Positions 8,384 to 18,793 of a DNA stretch of 64,000 bases are shown here, piece after piece. The notes beneath the pieces are model-generated. The model did not search any database and was not told where the DNA came from. It was given only the letters and a program-made list of their open reading frames with translations. The stretch spans positions 3,658,001 to 3,722,000 of the forward strand of contig NZ_CP195191.1 in the NCBI RefSeq assembly GCF_051200875.1. The letters run 5' to 3'. The translations under genes were made by a program, and so were the position numbers. Position 1 is the first letter of the stretch, and every line of letters starts with the position of its first letter. The stretch is from Pseudotabrizicola sp051200875. GTDB taxonomy: Bacteria; Pseudomonadota; Alphaproteobacteria; Rhodobacterales; Rhodobacteraceae.

Positions 8384-9034
8384 ATGCCAATCACACCACG
8401 CCTGACAGACCCGAATGCCGCCGCACATGAGCGGCTTTACCGCAGCCTTCGCCAGCAGGTCATGCATGGCGAACTGGCGCCTGGGCTGCCTTTGACGCTG
8501 CGCGGGCTTGCCAAAGAGCATGGTGTCTCCATGACCCCGGCGCGCGAAGCAATTCGACGCTTGGTTGCAGAAGGGGCTTTGACAATTTCGTCCTCTGGCC
8601 GCGTCTCAACACCCGAACTCAGCCCTGAACGCATCGAAGAACTGGCCTCGATCAGGGCATTGCTAGAGCCGGAAATGGCTGCCCGAGCCTTGCCACGGGC
8701 GCATTTCGCGCTGATCGAGCGTTTGTCGGCGATCAATGCGCTGAATGCCGACGCCGTGGTTCGGCAGGATGCGGTGGCCTATGTGAGGACCAACCTTGAA
8801 TTCCACAGGACGCTTTACCTGCGGGCGCAAGCCCCTGCCATGTTGGCCATGTGTGAAACGGTCTGGCTGCAATTGGGGCCGACCATGCGGTCGCTTTACT
8901 CGCGGCTGAAGCGCAAGGAGCCTCCGCAGCATCACCGAATGATTCTGGCTGCGCTTCGAGCAGGGGATGAGCCCGGATTGCGCTTGGCCGTGCGCACCGA
9001 CGTCACACAGGGCTTGCGCCATCTGGCAAGCTGA
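8384..9034 (+). CDS. GntR family transcriptional regulator (FadR/FCD type)
   Basis: A 216-residue regulator. An N-terminal winged helix (about 12-75, LTLRGLAKEHGVSMTPAREA) is followed by an all-helical FCD effector domain with FHRTLYLRAQ (about 130-140) and a trailing HHRMILAALRAGD, which supplies metal-binding His. FCD regulators usually respond to small carboxylates. It begins 33 bases after the metalloprotease; ATG 8384 is preferred to a TTG at 8348 that overlaps the previous stop. The converging neighbour is lpd, but no target can be assigned from the sequence. Confidence 0.88.
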   Translation: MPITPRLTDPNAAAHERLYRSLRQQVMHGELAPGLPLTLRGLAKEHGVSMTPAREAIRRLVAEGALTISSSGRVSTPELSPERIEELASIRALLEPEMAARALPRAHFALIERLSAINALNADAVVRQDAVAYVRTNLEFHRTLYLRAQAPAMLAMCETVWLQLGPTMRSLYSRLKRKEPPQHHRMILAALRAGDEPGLRLAVRTDVTQGLRHLAS

Positions 9035-9043
9035 CGGGGTATG

Positions 9044-9070
9044 AAAAAAGGGGCCTCGCGGCCCCTTTCT
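9044..9070. terminator. Bidirectional rho-independent terminator between the GntR gene and lpd
   Basis: GGGGCC-TCGC-GGCCCC stem flanked by AAAAAA on the left and TTTC on the right, located between two converging stops (9034 and 9074). Confidence 0.85.
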
Positions 9071-9073
9071 GGA

Positions 9074-10462
<1,389 letters not shown>

Positions 10463-10506
10463 GGGTCATTTCCTTCGATTTCGGGGTGCGAATGGGGTGT
10501 CACCTT

Positions 10507-10539
10507 CCGTACACCCCCCGTACACCCCCTGTGCATACG
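10507..10539. repeat. Three 11-bp direct repeats upstream of lpd (copy A)
   Basis: CCGTACACCCC occurs twice in immediate succession (10507-10517, 10518-10528), followed by a diverged third unit CTGTGCATACG (10529-10539). The 11-bp period equals about one helical turn. The block lies about 45 bases upstream of the lpd start. A near-identical triple is at 47210-47242. Confidence 0.75.
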
Positions 10540-10543
10540 AGAT

Positions 10544-10939
10544 TCAGATCAGAGCCGCCACGATCATGGTGAGGGTGGCGAAGAAACCCACGCCCCAGAT
10601 GGCCGAACGCCACGGGGCGAGGCCAAGGGCATAGGCGGGAACATAAAGGATACGGGCCGCAAGAAACACCCAAGCCGCCCATTGGGTGACAGAAGTGGAC
10701 TGCTCGCCCAAGGTCACAACGACCACCGCAAGGGTGAACAGGATCAGCCCCTCGAAATGGTTGTTCATCGCGCGCTGCAACCGACCGGTCATGGTCGAGA
10801 GCGACCGCTTGGGCGGCACATCGCGGGGGCTGGAGGTATAACGGGTGCCCAGTTCGATATTCGCGGGAATGGCAAAGACAATATACTGCACGGCTTGCAG
10901 CAGGCCGCAAAGGGCAAGGGCGGTGAGTTCGGGGGTCAT
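10544..10939 (-). CDS. MAPEG family membrane protein
   Basis: A 131-residue protein with four hydrophobic helices (about 5-25, 60-80, 85-105 and 110-130). The MAPEG-like region NNHFEGLILFTLAVVV (about 59-74) carries the conserved N-x2-E cluster that contacts glutathione or lipid in this superfamily. Bacterial members have unclear substrates. It sits between sucB and lpd, an insertion into an otherwise metabolic cluster. Confidence 0.85.
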   Translation of the reverse strand: MTPELTALALCGLLQAVQYIVFAIPANIELGTRYTSSPRDVPPKRSLSTMTGRLQRAMNNHFEGLILFTLAVVVVTLGEQSTSVTQWAAWVFLAARILYVPAYALGLAPWRSAIWGVGFFATLTMIVAALI

Positions 10940-10966
10940 CAGCGTGCCTTCGTTTCGGCTGCATGA

Positions 10967-11016
10967 GGCGGGCTGAAGCCCGCCCTACGCGCTTGTAGGT
11001 CGGGCTTCAGCCCGAC
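10967..11016. repeat. REP-like nested palindrome between MAPEG and sucB
   Basis: Two short perfect palindromes (10967-10984, GGCGGGCTGAAGCCCGCC; 10999-11016, GTCGGGCTTCAGCCCGAC) are themselves inverted copies of each other, joined by CTAC...GTAG with a 6-nt loop. The whole forms a hairpin with arms of about 19 nt and one mismatch. Its position just after sucB resembles dispersed extragenic palindromes; it could also terminate or stabilise the suc mRNA. Confidence 0.7.
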
Positions 11017-11020
11017 TCCG

Positions 11021-12232
11021 TTACAGATCCATCAGCAGGCGGCGCGGGTCTTCCAGCGCCTCTTTGACGCGGACGAGGAAGGTCACGGCGCCTTTGCCGT
11101 CGACGATGCGGTGATCGTAGGAGAGGGCGAGATACATCATCGGACGGATGACGATCTGGCCGTTCACGACCACGGGGCGATCCTGGATCTTGTGCATGCC
11201 AAGGATGCCCGACTGCGGCGGGTTCAGGATGGGCGAGGACATGAGCGAGCCATAGACGCCGCCGTTCGAGATGGTGAAGGAACCGCCCTGCATTTCAGCC
11301 ATGGACAGCTTGCCGTCACGGGCGCGCAGGCCGAGCTCGCCGATCTTCTTTTCGATCTGGGCAAAGCCCATCTGGTCGGCGTCGCGGACAACCGGAACCA
11401 CCAGACCCGAAGGCGTGCCAACAGCCACGCCCATGTGGACGTAGTGCTTGTAGATGATGTCGCCGCCGTCGATTTCGGCGTTCACTTCCGGCACTTCTTT
11501 CAGCGCGTGGCAGCAGGCTTTGACGAAGAAGGACATGAAGCCCATCTTGACGCCGTGCTTCTTCTCGAACTGGTCTTTGTAGGTGTTGCGCAGTTCCATG
11601 ATGCCGGACATGTCCACCTCGTTATAGGTGGTCAGCATCGCGGCGGTGTTCTGTGCGTCTTTCAGGCGGCGGGCGATGGTGGCCCGCAGGCGGGTCATCT
11701 TCACACGCTCTTCGCGGCTGGCATCATCAGCCGAGACCGGGCCGCGTGGCACGGAAGCCGGGGCGGGGGCAGGCGAGGGGGCGGCGGCTGCAGGTGCTGC
11801 AACAGCCTTGGCCACGTCTTCTTTCATGATGCGGCCATCACGGCCCGTGCCTTGGACCTGATCGGGGGACAGGCCAGCCTCTGCCATGGCTTTCTTGGCC
11901 GATGGCGCGTCTTCAACGGCCTTGGCCGGGGCCGCAGCGGCAGGGGCAGCAGCGGCAGGGGCGGCTTCAGCTTTCGGGGCCTCGGCAGCGGCGGCAGCAC
12001 CTTCGGTGATGATGCCAAGGCGAGCATTCGCGGCAACGGTTTCGCCTTCGCCGGCGATGATTTCGGCCAGCACACCGGAAACCGGGGCCGGGACTTCGAC
12101 GGAGACCTTATCGGTTTCCAGTTCGCACAGCATTTCGTCCTGTTTGACGAAATCGCCCACCTTCTTGAACCAGGTGGAGACGGTGGCTTCGCTGACGGAT
12201 TCGCCGAGGGCGGGCACCATAACGTCGGTCAT
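11021..12232 (-). CDS. sucB: Dihydrolipoyllysine succinyltransferase (2-oxoglutarate dehydrogenase E2)
   Basis: A 403-residue E2. The lipoyl domain is at 1-75 with the lipoyl-lysine K42 in ELETDKVSVEV. Flexible Ala/Pro linkers and an E1/E3-binding peripheral domain (about 110-150, SAKKAMAEAGLSPDQVQGTG) follow, then a catalytic CAT-like core with SYDHRIVDGKG near residue 375. It forms the complex core with SucA and Lpd and makes succinyl-CoA. It is translated from ATG 12232, 88 bases after sucA. Confidence 0.96.
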   Translation of the reverse strand: MTDVMVPALGESVSEATVSTWFKKVGDFVKQDEMLCELETDKVSVEVPAPVSGVLAEIIAGEGETVAANARLGIITEGAAAAAEAPKAEAAPAAAAPAAAAPAKAVEDAPSAKKAMAEAGLSPDQVQGTGRDGRIMKEDVAKAVAAPAAAAPSPAPAPASVPRGPVSADDASREERVKMTRLRATIARRLKDAQNTAAMLTTYNEVDMSGIMELRNTYKDQFEKKHGVKMGFMSFFVKACCHALKEVPEVNAEIDGGDIIYKHYVHMGVAVGTPSGLVVPVVRDADQMGFAQIEKKIGELGLRARDGKLSMAEMQGGSFTISNGGVYGSLMSSPILNPPQSGILGMHKIQDRPVVVNGQIVIRPMMYLALSYDHRIVDGKGAVTFLVRVKEALEDPRRLLMDL

Positions 12233-12320
12233 TTTTGTCTTCCTCCACGCCGTTTGCGGCGTTCTGTCATTTGCGGTCGGGCGAGGCCAATGGTGGCCCC
12301 GCGGGAAGGGATCAAAGCAT

Positions 12321-15284
12321 TTAGGTCAGCGTCAGTGCTTCGTTAACGAGCGTTTCCTGCTCGTGCTTGTGGCGCGACGCGAGGCCGGTTGCCGGCGAGG
12401 CCGAAGCGGCACGTCCGACATAGCGCGGGCGGGTGTGCTTGGCGCCGATCTTGTTCAGAACCCATTCGATATTCGGTTCGACGAAGGTCCAGTAGCCCTG
12501 GTTCTTCGGCTCTTCCTGACACCAGATGATTTCCGCGCCCTTGAAGCGTTCCAGTTCCTTGCTGAGGGCCTGAACCGGGAAGGGGTAGAACTGTTCCAGA
12601 CGCAGAAGATAGATGTCATCGGCGCCGCGCTTGTCCCGTTCGGCCAAGAGATCGTAATAGACCTTGCCCGAGCACATGACGACGCGCTTGATCTTGTCAT
12701 CGGACTTCAGCTTCAGGTCCGAATGGCCTTTTTGTGCGTCATCCCACAGAACACGGTGGAACTGGCTGCCGGTGGTGAAGTCTTCGGCATCCGAAATGCA
12801 CATCGGGTGGCGCAGAAGCGATTTCGGCGTCATCAGGATCAGCGGCTTGCGGAAGGTGCGGTGCAGCTGACGGCGCAGGATGTGGAAATAGTTCGCCGGG
12901 GTCGAGCAGTTCGCGACGATCCAGTTGTCATTGGCGCACATCTGCAGGAAGCGTTCGGGGCGCGCCGAGGAGTGTTCCGGACCCTGACCTTCGTAGCCAT
13001 GCGGCAGAAGGCAGACGAGGCCCGACATCCGAAGCCATTTGCTTTCGCCCGAGTTCACGAACTGGTCGAACATGATCTGGGCGCCGTTGGCGAAATCGCC
13101 AAATTGGGCTTCCCACATGACAAGGGCGTTGGGTTCCGACAGCGAGTAGCCGTATTCGAAGCCCAGAACCGCATATTCCGACAGCATCGAGTCGATCACT
13201 TCGTAACGCGACTGGCCAGCCCGGATGTGGTTCAGCGGGTAGTAGCGTTCTTCGGTGGTCTGGTCGACAAGGCCGGAATGGCGCTGCGAGAAGGTGCCGC
13301 GGGTACAATCCTGCCCGGACAGGCGGACCGGGAAGCCTTCTGTCAAAAGCGAACCAAAAGCGAGTGCTTCGGCGGTTGCCCAGTCAAATCCCTTGCCCGT
13401 TTCGAACATCTTTGCCTTGTTTTCCAACAGGCGGCCAACGGTCTTGTGCAGGTCGAAATTGTCCGGGGCACGGGTCAGGGCGCTGCCGACTTCAGCCAGC
13501 AGTTCCGGTTTGATCGCGGTGTCGCCCGGCTGGTATTCCTCGCGCTCGCGGTCGAGGCCTGACCAACGGCCATCCAGCCAGTCGGCCTTGTTCGGCTTGA
13601 ACGACTTGCCCGCCTCGAAGTCTTCATTCAGGCGCGACTGGAACGCGGCCTTCATGTCTTCGATTTCGCCTTCGGGGATCAGGCCATCTTTCACCAGACG
13701 GTCGGTGTAAAGCTGAAGCGTGGTCTTGTGCTTCTTGATGTTGGTATACATCTGCGGGTTGGTGAACATCGGCTCGTCGCCTTCGTTGTGACCGAAGCGG
13801 CGGTAGCAGAAGATGTCCAGAACCACGTCTTTGTGGAACTTCTGGCGGAATTCGATGGCAACCTTTGCGGCGTGCACCACGGCCTCGGGGTCGTCACCAT
13901 TGACGTGGAAGATCGGGGCTTCGACCATCAGTGCGATGTCGGTCGGGTAGGGCGACGAACGCGAGAAGTGAGGCGCGGTGGTAAAGCCGATCTGGTTGTT
14001 GACGACGATATGGATCGTGCCGCCGGTGCGATGACCACGCAGACCAGACAGGCCGAAGCATTCGGCGACGACACCCTGACCTGCAAAGGCCGCATCGCCG
14101 TGCAGAAGGATGGGAAGAACGGCGATGCGTTCATTCGTGTCGCCATATTGGTCTTGCTTGGCGCGGACCTTGCCCAGAACGACCGGGTTCACAGCCTCAA
14201 GGTGGCTGGGGTTCGCGGTCAGGGACAGGTGGACCTTGTTGCCATCGAACTCACGGTCCGACGAGGCGCCGAGGTGATACTTCACGTCGCCAGAGCCGTC
14301 CACATCCTCGGGCTTGTAGCTGCCGCCTTGGAATTCGTGGAAGATGGCGCGGTAAGGTTTGCCCATCACGTTGGCAAGAATGTTCAGACGGCCGCGGTGC
14401 GGCATGCCGATGACGATTTCCTTCAGGCCCAACTGACCGCCGCGCTTGATGATCGCTTCCATCGCCGGGATCAGCGCTTCGCCGCCATCAAGGCCGAAAC
14501 GCTTGGTGCCCATGTATTTGACGTGCAGGAACTTTTCAAAGCCTTCGGCTTCGACCAGCTTGTTCAAAATGGCTTTGCGGCCTTCGCGGGTGAAGGCGAT
14601 TTCCTTGCCATAGCCTTCGATCCGCTCTTTCAGCCAGCTGGCCTGCTCGGGATCGGAGATGTGCATGTATTGCAGCGCAAAGGTGCCGCAATAGGTGCGC
14701 TTCACGATGTCGATGATCTGGCGCATCGAGGCGATTTGCAGGCCCAGAACATTGTCGATGAAAACCGGGCGGTCCATATCGGCTTCGGTGAAGCCATAGG
14801 ATTTCGGGTCCAGCTCTGGATGCGGGGTGTGGTCGCGCATGCCCAGCGGGTCGATGTCGGCGATCAGGTGGCCGCGGATACGGTAGGCGCGGATGATCAT
14901 CAGCGCGCGGATCGAATCCAGCACGGCGCGCTGCACCTGCGCGTCAGACAGCGAAACGCCCGCTTCGGTGGCCTTTTCGACAATTTTCTTGCCGGCGGCC
15001 TTGGCTTCTTTCACCGGCGGTGCGGGCCATTCGCCGGTCAGGGCGGCGGTCAGGTCGTCAGCGGGCTGCTGCGGCCAGTCGTTGCGGGCCCAGCTTGGGC
15101 CTTCGGCGGCGCGCTTTGCGGTGACTTCGCTTTCCCCAAGGCTGCGGAAAAATTCGGCCCATGCGGCATCCACTGAACTTGGGTCAGCAGCGAAGCGCGC
15201 CTGAAGCTGGTCGATATATTCCGCGTTCGCTCCGTCTAGGAACGAGCCTGCGCGGAACTGGCTGTTTGGGGATTGCTCGGTCAT
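12321..15284 (-). CDS. sucA: 2-oxoglutarate dehydrogenase E1 (thiamine diphosphate dependent)
   Basis: A 987-residue E1, about the usual length, which decarboxylates 2-oxoglutarate and transfers succinyl to lipoyl-E2. Family motifs include the N-terminal E2-binding segment FLDGANAEYIDQLQARF, IGMPHRGRLNILANVMGK (about 290-307), GDAAFAGQGVVAECF and the transketolase-like C-terminal half (MWEAQFGDFANGAQIMFDQF). ATG 15284 has AGGAG 10 bases upstream; a GTG three codons earlier is too close to it. Confidence 0.97.
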   Translation of the reverse strand: MTEQSPNSQFRAGSFLDGANAEYIDQLQARFAADPSSVDAAWAEFFRSLGESEVTAKRAAEGPSWARNDWPQQPADDLTAALTGEWPAPPVKEAKAAGKKIVEKATEAGVSLSDAQVQRAVLDSIRALMIIRAYRIRGHLIADIDPLGMRDHTPHPELDPKSYGFTEADMDRPVFIDNVLGLQIASMRQIIDIVKRTYCGTFALQYMHISDPEQASWLKERIEGYGKEIAFTREGRKAILNKLVEAEGFEKFLHVKYMGTKRFGLDGGEALIPAMEAIIKRGGQLGLKEIVIGMPHRGRLNILANVMGKPYRAIFHEFQGGSYKPEDVDGSGDVKYHLGASSDREFDGNKVHLSLTANPSHLEAVNPVVLGKVRAKQDQYGDTNERIAVLPILLHGDAAFAGQGVVAECFGLSGLRGHRTGGTIHIVVNNQIGFTTAPHFSRSSPYPTDIALMVEAPIFHVNGDDPEAVVHAAKVAIEFRQKFHKDVVLDIFCYRRFGHNEGDEPMFTNPQMYTNIKKHKTTLQLYTDRLVKDGLIPEGEIEDMKAAFQSRLNEDFEAGKSFKPNKADWLDGRWSGLDREREEYQPGDTAIKPELLAEVGSALTRAPDNFDLHKTVGRLLENKAKMFETGKGFDWATAEALAFGSLLTEGFPVRLSGQDCTRGTFSQRHSGLVDQTTEERYYPLNHIRAGQSRYEVIDSMLSEYAVLGFEYGYSLSEPNALVMWEAQFGDFANGAQIMFDQFVNSGESKWLRMSGLVCLLPHGYEGQGPEHSSARPERFLQMCANDNWIVANCSTPANYFHILRRQLHRTFRKPLILMTPKSLLRHPMCISDAEDFTTGSQFHRVLWDDAQKGHSDLKLKSDDKIKRVVMCSGKVYYDLLAERDKRGADDIYLLRLEQFYPFPVQALSKELERFKGAEIIWCQEEPKNQGYWTFVEPNIEWVLNKIGAKHTRPRYVGRAASASPATGLASRHKHEQETLVNEALTLT

Positions 15285-15322
15285 GTCGTGCACCTCTCCT
15301 CGGGTGGCGCTTTATTCAGTTT

Positions 15323-15352
15323 CGGGCGGAAGGATCGTCACCCTTCCGCCCG
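15323..15352 (-). terminator. Hairpin between the 50-codon membrane gene and sucA
   Basis: Perfect 11-bp arms (15323-15333 and 15342-15352) with an 8-nt loop, only a few bases after the stop of the small gene when read leftward, and 39 bases before the sucA start. There is no U tract, so it may be an mRNA processing or partial attenuation element in the operon. Confidence 0.6.
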
Positions 15353-15356
15353 CATT

Positions 15357-15509
15357 TCAGTTCATCAAACCTTTGACCGCTTTGGTCAGCGGCTGGTTCG
15401 GCTCTGCCCGGTCCAAAGTGAAGGGAACGGCCAGGGCCAGTGCAAGGATCAAACCCAGGAAGGAGGCCAGACCCAAGACACTGCGCTTGTCGAAAACCTC
15501 TTCTTCCAT
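15357..15509 (-). CDS. 50-residue single-helix membrane protein in the suc operon
   Basis: The reading begins MEEEVFDKRSVLGLASFLG. An acidic N-terminus precedes one hydrophobic helix (about residues 11-30, rich in Leu/Ala) and a short tail ending in KAVKGLMN. An excellent AAGGAG lies 7 bases before the ATG, and the gene starts 20 bases after the sucD stop, with sucA downstream, so it is very likely translated as part of the operon. I do not recognise a named family; it could tether or modulate the complex at the membrane, which is speculation. Confidence 0.7.
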   Translation of the reverse strand: MEEEVFDKRSVLGLASFLGLILALALAVPFTLDRAEPNQPLTKAVKGLMN

Positions 15510-15529
15510 GGTGATCTCCTTGATCTGCT

Positions 15530-16414
15530 TTATTTGCCGATGGCTTTCATCACGGCTTCGCCCAATGTCGCAGGGCTGTCTGCGACGACGATGCCGGCTG
15601 ATTTCATGGCCTCGATCTTCGATTCCGCGTCACCCTTGCCACCGGCAACGATCGCACCGGCATGGCCCATGCGGCGGCCGGGAGGAGCGGTGCGGCCAGC
15701 GATGAAACCGGCGCAGGGCTTCCAGCGGCCTTTCTTCTTTTGCTCTTTCAGGAATTCGGCGGCTTCTTCTTCGGCCGAACCACCGATTTCACCGATCATG
15801 ATCATCGAGGTCGTTTCCGGATCATCGAGGAACATGTTCAACACGTCGATATGTTCGGTGCCCTTGATCGGGTCACCGCCGATGCCGACAGCGGTCGACT
15901 GGCCAAGGCCCAGATCGGTGGTCTGCTTCACGGCCTCGTAGGTCAGGGTGCCAGAGCGCGACACGACGCCCACGGAACCGCGACGGTGGATGTGGCCCGG
16001 CATGATGCCGATTTTGCAGGCGTCGGGGGTGATGACGCCGGGGCAGTTCGGCCCGACGAGGCGCGACTTCGAGCCTTCGAGGGCGCGCTTGACTTTCATC
16101 ATGTCCAGAACCGGGATGCCTTCGGTAATGCAGACGATCAGTTCCATTTCGGCGTCGATGGCCTCAAGGATCGAGTCGGCGGCGAAGGGCGGGGGAACGT
16201 AGATCACAGAGGCGTTGGCCGCGGTCTTTGCCTTGGCTTCGTGCACAGAGTTGAACACCGGAAGGTTCAGGTGCGAAGTGCCGCCTTTGCCGGGCGTCAC
16301 GCCGCCAACCATCTGGGTGCCATAGGCGATGGCCTGTTCCGAATGGAAGGTGCCCTGCGAGCCGGTGAAGCCCTGGCAGATGACTTTGGTGTTTTTGTCG
16401 ACGAGTACGGCCAT
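15530..16414 (-). CDS. sucD: Succinate-CoA ligase, alpha subunit
   Basis: A 294-residue CoA-binding subunit which, with SucC, interconverts succinyl-CoA and succinate with substrate-level phosphorylation. Visible motifs are VICQGFTGSQGTFHSEQA at 11-28, VGPNCPGVITP (about 120), and the phosphohistidine loop GHAGAIVAGGKG near residue 250. It is the normal length and a close neighbour of sucC. Confidence 0.97.
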   Translation of the reverse strand: MAVLVDKNTKVICQGFTGSQGTFHSEQAIAYGTQMVGGVTPGKGGTSHLNLPVFNSVHEAKAKTAANASVIYVPPPFAADSILEAIDAEMELIVCITEGIPVLDMMKVKRALEGSKSRLVGPNCPGVITPDACKIGIMPGHIHRRGSVGVVSRSGTLTYEAVKQTTDLGLGQSTAVGIGGDPIKGTEHIDVLNMFLDDPETTSMIMIGEIGGSAEEEAAEFLKEQKKKGRWKPCAGFIAGRTAPPGRRMGHAGAIVAGGKGDAESKIEAMKSAGIVVADSPATLGEAVMKAIGK

Positions 16415-16496
16415 CGGGGCCTCCTGAAGAAAACGTTCTGGTTTCGGGCGGAGTTGCCGCCCGGTTCACGGACTGCCAGGTTGAGGATCGGCGGGC

Positions 16497-16694
16497 TTAG
16501 TTGCCGTAGTCGCCGATCCCATGAGCCGGGCAGGAAATCGCAATCTCGCCATCTGGAACCGTTCCCGAGCGCGCCCAATCCGACTGCTCTTGGCAGACAG
16601 GAACGTGGCCGTCTGTACCGGGGTTGCCTCCGAGGCCGCCGCCACAAGCGGCAAGCAGGAGGCTGGTCAGACCAAGGACGAGAGTGTTGCGCAT
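16497..16694 (-). CDS. Small lipoprotein between sucC and sucD
   Basis: A 65-residue protein with a classical lipoprotein signal: MRNTLVLGLTSLLLAAC with lipobox Cys17, followed by GGGLGGNPGTDG and two further Cys (in VPVCQEQ and AISCPAHG) that could form a disulfide. Its start is 4 bases from the sucC stop, indicating translational coupling. ATG 16694 is preferred to a TTG one codon earlier. The function is unknown and no enzyme motif is present. Confidence 0.75.
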   Translation of the reverse strand: MRNTLVLGLTSLLLAACGGGLGGNPGTDGHVPVCQEQSDWARSGTVPDGEIAISCPAHGIGDYGN

Positions 16695-16698
16695 CAAG

Positions 16699-17892
<1,194 letters not shown>

Positions 17893-17994
17893 CGGTCGTC
17901 CCTCGGCTGTTCGATTTCATAGCGTGATGCCATGTAAAACGGCGTCCGCAAAACGTGTTTTCGACGATAGAGGGCAATTCCGCCAATAAACCGA

Positions 17995-18079
17995 CATTTG
18001 TGATCACGGCGATTATGGGTGTGATCACAAGTTGTCGTGGCGTTCCTTCGCGCGGGCTTTGGAAGCGTGATCACAAATG
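17995..18079 (-). promoter_or_regulatory. Three GTGATCAC palindromes upstream of sucC
   Basis: The palindrome occurs at 17999-18007, 18020-18029 (full TGTGATCACA) and 18067-18075. Dyad centres are 21 and 46 bases apart. The outer two extend to a perfect 13-bp inverted pair, CATTTGTGATCAC (17995-18007) versus GTGATCACAAATG (18067-18079). Another copy is upstream of prpE (30829-30837). This looks like a multi-site operator for an unassigned dimeric regulator. Confidence 0.65.
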
Positions 18080-18116
18080 CAAAAGTGATTCGGAATGCAT
18101 AGAAAAGGCTTTAATT

Positions 18117-18130
18117 TGTTGGCGCTAACA
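18117..18130. promoter_or_regulatory. LacI-type palindrome (CceR-like) upstream of sucC
   Basis: TGTTGGCGCTAACA differs in one base from the perfect palindrome TGTTAGCGCTAACA. Operators with this core are known for LacI-family regulators; in Rhodobacter the central-carbon regulator CceR is the best candidate on functional grounds. The site overlaps the last codons of the methyltransferase gene, about 225 bases upstream of the sucC start. Confidence 0.55.
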
Positions 18131-18793
18131 GCGGATTTTTGCGGTGAACAGGGCCTGACCGCGCGGCAGAAGCGCAGGGGTTTGTTCAATCAGCCAGCCG
18201 CAGTTGGATGCAGTTCCCAGAACGTCCGACTGTCGAAAATGCCAAGGCGCTCGGTCCGGATGTGTGACGACACCATCGGTTTGCCGGTAGGCGCCTGACT
18301 GGTTTTCAGGGGCGAGAAACACCGTGAACAGCAAAGCGATAAGCTGCGGGCAGCGAGCGGGAAGGTTTGTGAGGGCAGTTTGCAGATGCCCAAGGGGCAG
18401 GTGCGTAAACACCCCAAAGGCGATGGCGAAATCTATCGTCTGCGGAACGCCCGGAAAGCTGAAGTCATGATCTTCGATCAGGTGGTCCGGCGAAAGGCGG
18501 GCCGGATCTGAAAGTTCCAATTCTCGCCCCCTTTGCATCAGGGCAAGGCTGGCATCGGTGGCCCAGTAATGCCCGGGCTCAAGATAAGGCACGGCCTTGC
18601 AGCCAAGCCGCATGGAGCCTGCGCCGATGTCCAAGAGGTGATGATGCGGCAAGAGCCCGGCCTCTTTCAGCACCGCCATCTGCACCCGCCCGGTCTCATC
18701 CCAGCGGCCACCCACGATGTCGCGGTGGCGGCCTTCGGCCAGCGCCTTGTCGTAAAAGCCGGGAACCAGATAGGGGGAAACCGGTCGCGCCAT
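18125..18793 (-). CDS. Class I SAM-dependent methyltransferase
   Basis: A 222-residue protein with the SAM-binding motif LLDIGAGSMRLGCKAVPYL at about 52-70 and a second acidic strand ending ATDAS, typical of a Rossmann methyltransferase. The substrate cannot be told. Its ATG (18793) overlaps the last base of the pepT stop (ATGA arrangement), so it is coupled to pepT. A longer upstream in-frame reading lies inside pepT and is an artefact. Confidence 0.8.
   Translation of the reverse strand: MARPVSPYLVPGFYDKALAEGRHRDIVGGRWDETGRVQMAVLKEAGLLPHHHLLDIGAGSMRLGCKAVPYLEPGHYWATDASLALMQRGRELELSDPARLSPDHLIEDHDFSFPGVPQTIDFAIAFGVFTHLPLGHLQTALTNLPARCPQLIALLFTVFLAPENQSGAYRQTDGVVTHPDRAPWHFRQSDVLGTASNCGWLIEQTPALLPRGQALFTAKIRC

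Noticed and set aside
13728..15176. 482-codon plus-strand frame opposite sucA
   Set aside because: Same reason: sucA is complete on the other strand and the product has no recognisable features.
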